Shown: positions 26,174 to 33,558 of the stretch, piece by piece
Position numbering within the stretch: position 1 is the first letter of the stretch
Layout of the letters: the number at the start of each line of letters is the position of its first letter
Assembly: GCF_000060345.1 (NCBI RefSeq)
Contig: NC_008571.1
Span: forward strand, 1,426,001 to 1,490,000
DNA from: Christiangramia forsetii KT0803
Lineage (GTDB): Bacteria; Bacteroidota; Bacteroidia; Flavobacteriales; Flavobacteriaceae
DNA: 64,000 nt
Reading direction: 5' to 3'
Notes under the pieces: generated by a model
Database searches by the model: none
Told to the model about the DNA's origin: nothing
What the model saw: the letters and a program-made list of their open reading frames with translations, nothing else
Position numbers and translations under genes: made by a program

Positions 26174-27385
26174 TCAAACTTTACTTTTTGGGTAATAATT
26201 TCTTATTAGTAAAATACCTACCGCTAAAGGGACCAATGCACTTATAAATACTAAAAGTAAAGGCTGTTCAGCAAATCTAGGCCATCTCAGCCAAAGGCTC
26301 ATTCCCTTGTAAAAGATTAGAATTTCAGAAAAGATAAACCCGATATGATATAAGGTCAATATTAGCCAATTAAGTTTTATCAGTTTAAAATGTTCCAAAA
26401 AAGCCAAAAGACTCAAGCTTACTACCCCCAAAAATGTCCAATGTAGATAGCCAATCACAAAATCCTGATAAAGAAAAGCAAGGTTGGCAAAATAGGGGAG
26501 TGCACTAATCAGTTGAAACCCGATTTTAACTATTAATAATATTCCGCATAGCTTTGAGAGATATTGAACAATTGGAGAAAATATCATTTTAAGATCTGGC
26601 CATATTTTTTGGATTATTCTGAAAAAATATAAAAATGCCACCAATTGTAAAATAGCTCCTGTACCTGCCAAAATATAATAAATTACCGGTGGCTTAATCC
26701 AAAGCACCGAAAGAAAGAAGCTGAGAATGACTCCCAGATTCAGTAGTAGAAAAAACATTTTAAACTTTTTTCGGTCTATGGTTAGACCAGATTTTTCAAC
26801 TATAAAAAATAATATTCCAATTAAAGCCATGATAAACCAGGCATTATACTGAAAATGCAGATAAAAATAAATAGCGATCTTATACCAAACCGTAGCCTTT
26901 CCCAGTGTAGCCATAATACCACCAACTGCCCAGGGGCCAATACTCGAAAAGATCATATACCATAACGAAGCTTTGATACACCTCCAGGAGAGCATTTTCT
27001 TACGTTTTTCAGGAATATTCTTAAAGAAGAACCAGGTCAGAAAATAGGAAGCAATTAAAAAAAGCGTGGAAAAGATTATGGAAAACAGAGCGTACCCCTG
27101 TACAGGAAAACTAAGCAGCATTCCCATAATACAGATATTTGTAAACCAAATGATACGTTTGTAAAGTGCGCTTTTTTTTACTTCAAAAAAATGTAAGCAG
27201 TAAATAAGAGTGATCAAAGCGATATAAACCCAGCCCAGTAAAGCAACATGGGAATGTGCATGAACCACGAACTTATAAGTTGCAGGAACTGGGAAAATAT
27301 AAAATAGTCTTAAAAAAACGCCCATCGTGCCCACCAGAAGAAAATAAGCAAGCCCCAAGTTGGAATGTTTTTTAATTAACTGCAA
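26174..27385 (-). CDS. Polytopic membrane protein with haem-copper-like histidine motifs
   Basis: A 403-residue protein with about 11-12 predicted transmembrane helices. I do not recognise the family with certainty. Histidines cluster in VVHAHSHVALLGW (H42, H44, H46) and in YLHFQYNAWF (near residue 180). Both resemble motifs of the haem-copper subunit encoded nearby (VAHSHMTMYG and YYMHQGVGMWF) but occur in the opposite order. NnrS-like proteins are another possible comparison. It lies downstream of ric, separated by a palindromic mini-element, within the nitrosative-stress block. Probably a haem or copper membrane protein; role unknown. Confidence 0.5.
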   Translation of the reverse strand: MQLIKKHSNLGLAYFLLVGTMGVFLRLFYIFPVPATYKFVVHAHSHVALLGWVYIALITLIYCLHFFEVKKSALYKRIIWFTNICIMGMLLSFPVQGYALFSIIFSTLFLIASYFLTWFFFKNIPEKRKKMLSWRCIKASLWYMIFSSIGPWAVGGIMATLGKATVWYKIAIYFYLHFQYNAWFIMALIGILFFIVEKSGLTIDRKKFKMFFLLLNLGVILSFFLSVLWIKPPVIYYILAGTGAILQLVAFLYFFRIIQKIWPDLKMIFSPIVQYLSKLCGILLIVKIGFQLISALPYFANLAFLYQDFVIGYLHWTFLGVVSLSLLAFLEHFKLIKLNWLILTLYHIGFIFSEILIFYKGMSLWLRWPRFAEQPLLLVFISALVPLAVGILLIRNYYPKSKV

Positions 27386-27419
27386 TTAGCGGAATTTTTA
27401 ATGCTACCCAAATGTAAAA

Positions 27420-27549
27420 AGAAGCTGTCTTAAAATTACGATACGCTATCATTCTGAATTTATTGAAGAATAGAGCTACGTAACTCGAATATTTCAAAAT
27501 CATGAAAACAACTTCACTTTAATGAAAATAAACTTTTAAGACAGCTTCT
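27420..27549. repeat. MITE-like 130-bp element with 16-bp perfect inverted ends
   Basis: AGAAGCTGTCTTAAAA (27420-27435) and its exact reverse complement TTTTAAGACAGCTTCT (27534-27549) bracket about 100 bp of non-coding DNA. The element lies between ric and the polytopic membrane protein gene. It has no coding capacity. It could be a non-autonomous transposon end pair or a long terminator-like hairpin. Confidence 0.6.
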
Positions 27550-27569
27550 ACATTTTTTATAAATGAATT

Positions 27570-28301
27570 TTAAACTTGCCCGTTGAGTTCCTTCTCCAAT
27601 TCAGCCGACTTTGGAAACAGAATGTTATTCTCTAAATGAATATGGCGGTGCAGGTCATTTTCAAATTCCTGAAGAAGGGCAAAAGTAACCCGGTAAGTAT
27701 TACAGGCATCCTGAGGTGGTGTGTAGTTATTGCTCAGCTTTTCAATAAGTCTGAAACGTTCACCTTCGGTTTCATGTTCCATCATCATCATTTGAATAGG
27801 ATTTTCTACTGTCCCAAAATGAGGTTTCTCCAATTTAATTCCGGTTTGTTTGGCCTGCACCATTTTACGAACGGCTGGGAAAAGAATAATTTCTTCCTTT
27901 TTCATATGGGATGCAAGTTCACCGGCAGATTTATTAAAATGCTCGGTAATTTCAAATAATTCTGGATGCCGTTCGCCATGTACCCGGCATAATTTCTCAA
28001 GATAGGGTTTTAAAACAGAGATCTTTTCTTCCACATAGCGATGGTGTGTTTTTTCAATATAATCGGCAAGCAGGTCTAAAGGCCAGGATTTAAAATCGAT
28101 AGTACCTTCCTGTTCGGCTTGCTGCACGGCATTAATTTCATCAATAACCAACTGAGCATCTATTTTACTTTTTTCTGCGGCATCCTGAATGCTTCGGTTT
28201 CCCTGACAACAAAAATCGATTTTGTGATTCTTAAATATTTGTGCGGTGCGGTAGTCTTCTGCAACTATTTGTCCTATTGGCTTTTCTATTAAATTTTCCA
28301 T
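27570..28301 (-). CDS. ric: RIC-type di-iron protein (repair of iron-sulfur clusters)
   Basis: A 243-residue member of the YtfE/ScdA/DnrN family that restores Fe-S clusters after nitrosative or oxidative damage. The N-terminal ScdA domain has the hallmark C31-C32 in DFCCQGNRS. A hemerythrin-like domain follows, with histidines in THHRYVEEK, HGERHPE, LASHMKKEE, MMMEHETEG and DLHRHIHLENN. Length is normal. The promoter carries a TGA-N6-TCA dyad (28362-28379) and an Rrf2-type dyad (28384-28397), pointing to joint control. Confidence 0.93.
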   Translation of the reverse strand: MENLIEKPIGQIVAEDYRTAQIFKNHKIDFCCQGNRSIQDAAEKSKIDAQLVIDEINAVQQAEQEGTIDFKSWPLDLLADYIEKTHHRYVEEKISVLKPYLEKLCRVHGERHPELFEITEHFNKSAGELASHMKKEEIILFPAVRKMVQAKQTGIKLEKPHFGTVENPIQMMMMEHETEGERFRLIEKLSNNYTPPQDACNTYRVTFALLQEFENDLHRHIHLENNILFPKSAELEKELNGQV

Positions 28302-28333
28302 AATACAGGTTTCTGATTTTTAATGATTTTCTT

Positions 28334-28379
28334 CAAATTTCACCTTATTTAGGAATCTATAATATGATTCTCATCATAA
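28334..28379 (-). promoter_or_regulatory. CRP/FNR-type activator site of ric
   Basis: ATATGATTCTCATCATAA (28362-28379) matches the shared ATATGA-N6-TCATAT dyad at all but the last base. On the minus strand TTTG occupies 28337-28334, exactly 35 bp from the dyad centre; the bases before it are GAAA, so the TA of the consensus is missing. The start codon is 60 bp away. Confidence 0.75.
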
Positions 28380-28383
28380 AAAA

Positions 28384-28397
28384 GGATAATTTTATCC
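28384..28397 (-). promoter_or_regulatory. Rrf2-type dyad in the ric promoter
   Basis: GGATAATTTTATCC is a perfect palindrome with 6-bp arms and a 2-bp centre. Its centre (28390.5) lies 20 bp upstream of the centre of the CRP/FNR-type dyad, the same arrangement as in the nosZ-operon promoter. Confidence 0.65.
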
Positions 28398-28422
28398 GAA
28401 ATAAATTTAAATTTTTTTTTAG

Positions 28423-28893
28423 CTAAATTTTTTCCCAGAAAGGATCCTGATATTCTTCTTTTGAATTGATCTCCAGATGTATTTGTTCAATTTTCTGAAA
28501 CTCTTCTGTAGTAGCCAATTTCTGAATTTCATTAAATAAAACACGCTCTTCAAACCGAATATGTGCCTGTAGTTCTTCCTCCAGTAGACTAAGTGATTTT
28601 TCAGGATTTTTGGTATCATTGAACAATCTTTTAATACGACGGTGCTCTTTTAAAGCTCGTTTTATCAATTCATGCTCTTTTTCCAGAATACTAAAAATAT
28701 ACTTTTCTTCTAGTTTGAAATGGGGGGCAATTTCATGTTCAAAAAACCAATCAGCATAGTTTTTCAATCGTTCCACAGAAACATTTTCAGAAAATCCTTT
28801 TCGAAGTTTCCATGAGAATAACAATCCAAAATGATGCTGGCGGCTAAGTGGCTTTAGTGCTTCGTGGCGTTTGATTGGCTTATTATTTTCCAT
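28423..28893 (-). CDS. Hemerythrin-like domain protein
   Basis: A 156-residue helical protein with the hemerythrin-type ligand set: H18 region (LSRQHHFGLLFSWKL), EHEIAPHFKLEEKYIF, ALKEHRRIKRLF and LQAHIRFEERVLFNEI. It probably binds a di-iron centre and senses or buffers O2 or NO. It lies nine bases downstream of the second rrf2 gene and upstream of ric, so regulator, hemerythrin and RIC form one functional group. Confidence 0.85.
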   Translation of the reverse strand: MENNKPIKRHEALKPLSRQHHFGLLFSWKLRKGFSENVSVERLKNYADWFFEHEIAPHFKLEEKYIFSILEKEHELIKRALKEHRRIKRLFNDTKNPEKSLSLLEEELQAHIRFEERVLFNEIQKLATTEEFQKIEQIHLEINSKEEYQDPFWEKI

Positions 28894-28902
28894 AAATTCT
28901 AT

Positions 28903-29331
28903 TTAAAGCTTTAAAAATGTTTTATTAGATTCTAGTTTTCCTGCCAGGCTCATAATTTCTGTATGTTCCAGCATTTTTTTTAAATCTCCGCGAATGGCTA
29001 TAAACTGGTCGTGAAGAGGGCAGGGCAAGGATTCTGAACATTCCTGCAAACCGAGTCCGCAGCCATTATAGATGAGGTCTCCATCTATCGCCTGAACAAT
29101 CGCTATAAGTTTTGTTTTGCTGGAAGGGTCAATAAAAAAACCACCAGATGGCCCTTTTCTGGATGCTACAATCTCATTTTTAGACAATTTCTGCATGATC
29201 TTGGCAGTGAATGCTTCGGGAGAATTCACAGCCCGTGCAATTTCTCCAAGATTAGACCTCATTCCGTTTTGTGACTGATGGGCGATATATAAAGTTGCGC
29301 GAATTCCATATTCGCAGGCTTTTGAGAACAT
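28903..29331 (-). CDS. Rrf2-family regulator, second copy
   Basis: A 142-residue paralogue of the regulator at 25613, with the same N-terminus (MFSKACEYGIRATLYIAHQS) and the same cysteine spacing C-x6-C-x5-C (GCGLGLQECSESLPC). It is expected to hold an Fe-S cluster and repress nitrosative-stress genes as NsrR does (family knowledge; the ligand is inferred). It is the first gene of a unit with the hemerythrin gene. Its promoter carries the same GGAYAA-type dyad as the other copy. Confidence 0.9.
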   Translation of the reverse strand: MFSKACEYGIRATLYIAHQSQNGMRSNLGEIARAVNSPEAFTAKIMQKLSKNEIVASRKGPSGGFFIDPSSKTKLIAIVQAIDGDLIYNGCGLGLQECSESLPCPLHDQFIAIRGDLKKMLEHTEIMSLAGKLESNKTFLKL

Positions 29332-29342
29332 TTCCTTTTTTA

Positions 29343-29382
29343 TAAAGATAAGATTCTATCAGAATTAAGGACATTTTTATCC
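29343..29382 (-). promoter_or_regulatory. Promoter with Rrf2-type dyad upstream of the second rrf2 gene
   Basis: The dyad GGACATTTTTATCC (29369-29382) is centred 31 bp from the TTTA of a TATCTTTA element (29350-29343, minus strand), nearly the same geometry as at the first rrf2 gene. The dyad begins 38 bp from the start codon. Confidence 0.6.
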
Positions 29383-29410
29383 TTAAATAAAACTCAAAGT
29401 TTATCTTTTT

Positions 29411-30022
29411 CTAGATACTTGCTGTACGTTTTTCATAAAGTGCCAGCTCCTGTAGTTCTGTTAGTATAGCCTTCCCTTTATCCTGATTATACCAAAGCTG
29501 TAAATTGGTTTTTACGATATCGTCTATTTTCCCATGTTCTTCAAGATAATCCTGAACCAGTTTCGTGGCGGCTGAAGAGCGTGGACCCCAAACATTCAAG
29601 ATTTCCTTTTCTTTATTTAAAATAATAAGTTTGGGAATAGAACGGGAGCCTTTGGTCAAAAATGCGTCCATCAGGTTTGGATTTTCGTCTCGCAAAACTA
29701 TTTTCAGCGCGATTTTTTCTGAAATTTGGGCAATCTTATTGAAAAATGGCAAACTTTGAGCTGCATCTCCACACCAGGGCTCGGTAATGACCAGCCAGGT
29801 CTGGTTTTCACGGATATTTTTAAAACATTGCTTTTCTTTTTCTGAAAGCTTAATCGTTTTGTCAAGACGTTTACTTCTGCTAAAATTTAGTTTAGTATAA
29901 TTGATCTTTTCGTCAGTTTCTTCACCGGTAGTTCGTCCTTTTTCTACCAGCTGTTTAAATAAAAGCTGATATTGAGAATATTCCATTGCATTTTTCAGGC
30001 TATTTTCTATAATCTCTTTCAT
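29411..30022 (-). CDS. Cytoplasmic thioredoxin-like protein
   Basis: A 203-residue thioredoxin-fold protein with no signal peptide. The active-site region reads TEPWCGDAAQSLPFF, so only the first cysteine of the usual CxxC is present. SRSIPKLIILNKEKEIL matches the cis-proline segment. It is thus a one-cysteine thioredoxin-like protein, probably not a classical dithiol reductase. It lies 35 bases downstream of the TIM-barrel-like gene and may share its promoter. Confidence 0.75.
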   Translation of the reverse strand: MKEIIENSLKNAMEYSQYQLLFKQLVEKGRTTGEETDEKINYTKLNFSRSKRLDKTIKLSEKEKQCFKNIRENQTWLVITEPWCGDAAQSLPFFNKIAQISEKIALKIVLRDENPNLMDAFLTKGSRSIPKLIILNKEKEILNVWGPRSSAATKLVQDYLEEHGKIDDIVKTNLQLWYNQDKGKAILTELQELALYEKRTASI

Positions 30023-30057
30023 AAAGTATCAATCTTTAAAAATTCTATATTATTACC

Positions 30058-31872
30058 TTAGGTTAGTTGCAAAGAACAGCGTTGGATTTGTTCCTGCATT
30101 CTGTGTATTTCAACTTCTGCCAGTTTCAGGGTTTTTCTAAAATTGTTTTCATTAGAAACCACTTTTTCTTTCACCAAGCTATGATAATACGCGATTCCGT
30201 TCTTTAAATTTTTTAAAAAATTGTTCCATTCCCGTATTTTTCTTTTATCGGGTGTTGTCACTTCTTCCAGTTGTTCTTTAAAAAAGTCGAGATATAGCTG
30301 AAGTTCTTTCATAAAAAAATGTGGCCTATCTTTCGTTGCTAAGAGCGTAGTTCGCCCGTATATGTGGTCGGTCATTTCTTTCAGACTTACTTTTTTATTA
30401 AAATTAACGATGTTTGGACCGGGACAAATGGTCACCGCATGCTGTTTTTTAAGAAATGGAGCCTGATATTTTAAGGAAGCCGAATTGCTTAAACCCACAC
30501 AAAGACATTCTTTGCTCAATACTTCATCCATTTGGCGATTATATTCAGCTTCAGAAAGATTTAAATCAGATAGCTGAGCTATTTTCTTTTTCTGATATTT
30601 CCGCGAAGCCGTGCAGATAGGAGTTTTGGTAAATTCGGTATTCGAAACCAGGAACTTTTCAGTACAGGGACTTCCAGGAACTTTATTCTCTATTCGTTTT
30701 AAACGTTCAATTTCGCCTGTAGTTTCTTTCAGATAATTGAAACCTACTCCCAAAGGTGAAGATTTACTCCGTATCACATCTTTTTCGCCAGAAGCCAGCA
30801 GTATCTCCATCGTCTGGTCATCTACCGTAGTTGCCTCCGGGCACAGTAGGAATGGAGTGCCCCAGCCGGTGCCGTCCATTCCATAATGTTCACGCAGTAA
30901 GGCATCTTCTTCAAAAGTGCCAATCCCGCCCTGAACGGTAATTCTTATGGGGTGCGGACTCAAAAATCCCGGTTTGTCTTTTTGTTCGAGCGCTGCGGAG
31001 TACAAACTGAACAGACTTTCGCTCAGCTCTTCTCTGTTTTCATTAAATTCCTTCAAAATAGGTCCCAATAACAATCCCTGGGTGGCAAAAACATGTCCGC
31101 CGCAATTAAGACCAGATTCTATCCTGAATTCACTTACCCAGATTCCTTTTTTGGCCAGGTATTTTCCCTGGATGAGCGCTGAACGGTAGTCGCTCACCTT
31201 TATGATGACTCTTTTTTTAAATTCTCCCCAGCCTGAAGCATCAAATTCGCTGAAATTTTCCAGGTAATTATATAGCCTTGGGTTCATTCCGGCAGAAAAG
31301 ATAATGGCCGAATTATCCAGCTCACTTTCAGCATATGCCTTTAAAGAAATTAGCGCATCAGAGCCGTTCTCAATAGGTAATCCCTCGCTGTCTGTATTAT
31401 CTTTATCAACTTTGGTCATCACATTTACCTCAATGGCGCCGGGAACAATATTTTTCTTTAAACTGGATAGAAGTTGTTCCTGTTCCTGTTCATCTTCCGA
31501 AGAAAGAAGATTCAGATATTTTTCTTTTAAAATGCTGTCATCTGGCAACATTTCAAAATATTTAGAAAGCTCAGATCCTGCTTCTATCGCAGAATTCTTC
31601 AATTTTTCAATCTTAGAACTAACGATACGCTGAACCAAATTCAAATAATCGCTTATTCGCCTGGCTCTATAATCGGGTTCTTTAGTGGTAATTGGAATAT
31701 ATTCCTCGTTGTTTTCACGGTAATAATGCTTGCGCATCGTCTCTATCAGGTTGTCTTCAATAATAGACATGGTAGAACTAATCCCGTAGCAGGCTACTTT
31801 AATTGGCGAATCTATAGAAAACGCCAGTCCCATAACTGGAATATGAAAACTGTGTGGTGAAAGTGTTTGCAT
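30058..31872 (-). CDS. TIM-barrel-like protein (possible nitronate monooxygenase relative), linked to the nos cluster
   Basis: A 604-residue protein without signal peptide. The start (HIPVMGLAFSIDSPIKVACY), a GLNCGGHVFATQG segment (about 254-266) and VQGGIGTFEEDALLREHYG followed by GWGTPFLL (about 313-343) are placed like the FMN-binding motifs of nitronate monooxygenases or FabK. About 250 extra residues are unassigned, and several cysteines lie in the second half (SPCTEKF, TPICTAS, KECLCVG, ICPGPNI). The promoter has one of the best TGA-N6-TCA dyads. The likely role is a redox enzyme of the anaerobic regulon; the substrate is unknown and the family placement tentative. Confidence 0.5.
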   Translation of the reverse strand: MQTLSPHSFHIPVMGLAFSIDSPIKVACYGISSTMSIIEDNLIETMRKHYYRENNEEYIPITTKEPDYRARRISDYLNLVQRIVSSKIEKLKNSAIEAGSELSKYFEMLPDDSILKEKYLNLLSSEDEQEQEQLLSSLKKNIVPGAIEVNVMTKVDKDNTDSEGLPIENGSDALISLKAYAESELDNSAIIFSAGMNPRLYNYLENFSEFDASGWGEFKKRVIIKVSDYRSALIQGKYLAKKGIWVSEFRIESGLNCGGHVFATQGLLLGPILKEFNENREELSESLFSLYSAALEQKDKPGFLSPHPIRITVQGGIGTFEEDALLREHYGMDGTGWGTPFLLCPEATTVDDQTMEILLASGEKDVIRSKSSPLGVGFNYLKETTGEIERLKRIENKVPGSPCTEKFLVSNTEFTKTPICTASRKYQKKKIAQLSDLNLSEAEYNRQMDEVLSKECLCVGLSNSASLKYQAPFLKKQHAVTICPGPNIVNFNKKVSLKEMTDHIYGRTTLLATKDRPHFFMKELQLYLDFFKEQLEEVTTPDKRKIREWNNFLKNLKNGIAYYHSLVKEKVVSNENNFRKTLKLAEVEIHRMQEQIQRCSLQLT

Positions 31873-31889
31873 TTTAATTTTTTGAAACT

Positions 31890-31935
31890 CAAAGATGGGA
31901 CTCCTGGAATTTTTTAAATATGACAGAAATCATAT
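31890..31935 (-). promoter_or_regulatory. CRP/FNR-type activator site of the TIM-barrel-like gene
   Basis: ATATGACAGAAATCATAT (31918-31935) has perfect 6-bp arms. On the minus strand CATCTTTG occupies 31897-31890, with TTTG exactly 35 bp from the dyad centre. The start codon is 45 bp away. Confidence 0.8.
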
Positions 31936-31995
31936 AATTTGATATTAAAAAATTTTAAATGCTTTTGCTTTGAGCATATAAGGTGGATGTTTTTA

Positions 31996-32041
31996 CCTCA
32001 CCCTCGGGGAGGTCGGAACTGTTTTTCAGTTCCGGGTGAGG
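31996..32041. repeat. REP-like palindrome between nosY and the TIM-barrel-like gene
   Basis: The nested dyad CCTCACCC (31996-32003) with GGGTGAGG (32034-32041) encloses CGGAACTG (32014-32021) with CAGTTCCG (32027-32034). Being downstream of nosY, it may also act as a transcript-end hairpin for the nos operon. Confidence 0.6.
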
Positions 32042-32072
32042 GGAAACAAAAAATTTTAAGATTTTTTGTATT

Positions 32073-32858
32073 TTAAAAATCTTTACGCTTTGCCATTCTA
32101 TAAATAATTCCGGTAGGGATCAACACCCAAAGTGCCAGCATGATTACTGAAATGATCAAACCGAAATTGGTGCCAAAGAATTGCTGAAATACCGCACCGG
32201 TATATCCCAATAATGCTGAAATATCTAATTTTAGGAGAATAAGTACTCGCGAAAGGTCTACAGGATTCAGCATGGTGGCGGCTAGGGAAAACTTATCCAG
32301 CGGATAATCTTCAAAATAGACCAGGGACATAAGGAAAAGTCCGTCATAGATCACTGCCATAAATAACCACAATAGAATGGCGTACCCAAAACCTTTGATC
32401 TTATTTTCATTGGCTAGCGCGATCACAAAAGCCAGCGCAGTAAAGATGAGTGTTAAGAATGCACCAGTAACCAGTAATAATGAAAAATCCCAAATGGCAT
32501 TGCTATTAAATATTCCGTAGAAGACAAATGGCAATCCTAAACCAATCACTAGGCTCATGGCCAGGGAACAAGCAACTCCAAAATACTGTCCTAAAAAAAT
32601 AGAACTTCTTTTTACGGGCTGAGCCAGGAGTAGTTCGGTAAATTCCCGCGAATTATAATAATACATCACCCCGAAAATAGTCCCGATTAGCGGCACTAAT
32701 ACAATGATCACATTCATTAAAGTGATGACCGCCTTGGAAAGGTCGTTGTTTAGAAATAAAAGCACGATCCCGAGTAATAAATAAAAAAGGAAATAGACGT
32801 AGCTCCAACGGCTTCGCATCAGGTCGAAAAAACTGTATTTTAATATTTTAAGCATCAC
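32073..32858 (-). CDS. nosY: Nos ABC transporter permease NosY
   Basis: A 261-residue membrane protein with six predicted helices and the NosY-type segment YYNSREFTELLLAQPVKRSS after the second helix. With NosF and NosD it forms the ABC system that supports maturation of the CuZ centre of N2O reductase; what it transports is debated (copper or sulfur). The start overlaps nosF by 11 bases. It is the last gene of the nos operon. Confidence 0.93.
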   Translation of the reverse strand: MMLKILKYSFFDLMRSRWSYVYFLFYLLLGIVLLFLNNDLSKAVITLMNVIIVLVPLIGTIFGVMYYYNSREFTELLLAQPVKRSSIFLGQYFGVACSLAMSLVIGLGLPFVFYGIFNSNAIWDFSLLLVTGAFLTLIFTALAFVIALANENKIKGFGYAILLWLFMAVIYDGLFLMSLVYFEDYPLDKFSLAATMLNPVDLSRVLILLKLDISALLGYTGAVFQQFFGTNFGLIISVIMLALWVLIPTGIIYRMAKRKDF

Positions 32859-33558
32859 TTGTAGTTAAAATGGAGGCAATAGCATGTTCAAAGTCCGGCT
32901 GTTCGGTTTTAGCTTTTAGCTTAGTAATATTCCCTTTAAAATAGATTTTCCCTTCCAGAAGAAACACGATCTCATCGGCAATTTCTTCAACAAAACTCAT
33001 AATATGGGAGGTTATTAAAATGGTCTTTCCTTTTGCTTTTTCGACTTTTATAAGTTCTTTTAAACGAAGATGTGAGATAGGATCCAAACCGGTGGTTGGC
33101 TCATCCAGGATAATAAGCGGTGAATTGAACATGAATGTGAGTACCAGATTTACTTTCTGCTTGGTCCCTCCTGAAAGATTGCTCAATTTCTTATCCAAAA
33201 AAGACTGTAACCTGAAAAGTTCTATTAGATGATCATCTTCGGCTGTTTTTCCGGTACGCAAATCCTTGATCATACTTATAAGTTCCTTGACTTTTAAGTT
33301 ACCTGGGAAATTGGCAATTTGTGGAAGGTAATTGATCTCATTTCTATATTTCCACTGGTTTCTCACCATCTTCTCACCAATTTTTATATTTCCAGAGTCT
33401 GGGATCACCATGCCCAAAATACTTTTGATAAGCGTGGTTTTTCCCGAACCATTAGGCCCTAAAACGGCAAATATGCCACCCTGTTCTATTTCCAGGTCGA
33501 TGCCTTTGAGCACCTGGTTGGTACCAAACTTTTTATGTAAATATTCAATTTGAATCAT
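32848..33558 (-). CDS. nosF: Nos ABC transporter ATPase NosF
   Basis: A 236-residue ABC ATPase with Walker A (GPNGSGKTT), signature LSGGTKQKV, Walker B with catalytic glutamate (LIILDEPTTGLD) and a switch histidine (ILITSH). It couples ATP hydrolysis to the NosDFY complex. It overlaps nosD at its start by 14 bases and nosY at its end by 11 bases, so the three are translationally coupled. Confidence 0.95.
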   Translation of the reverse strand: MIQIEYLHKKFGTNQVLKGIDLEIEQGGIFAVLGPNGSGKTTLIKSILGMVIPDSGNIKIGEKMVRNQWKYRNEINYLPQIANFPGNLKVKELISMIKDLRTGKTAEDDHLIELFRLQSFLDKKLSNLSGGTKQKVNLVLTFMFNSPLIILDEPTTGLDPISHLRLKELIKVEKAKGKTILITSHIMSFVEEIADEIVFLLEGKIYFKGNITKLKAKTEQPDFEHAIASILTTSDA

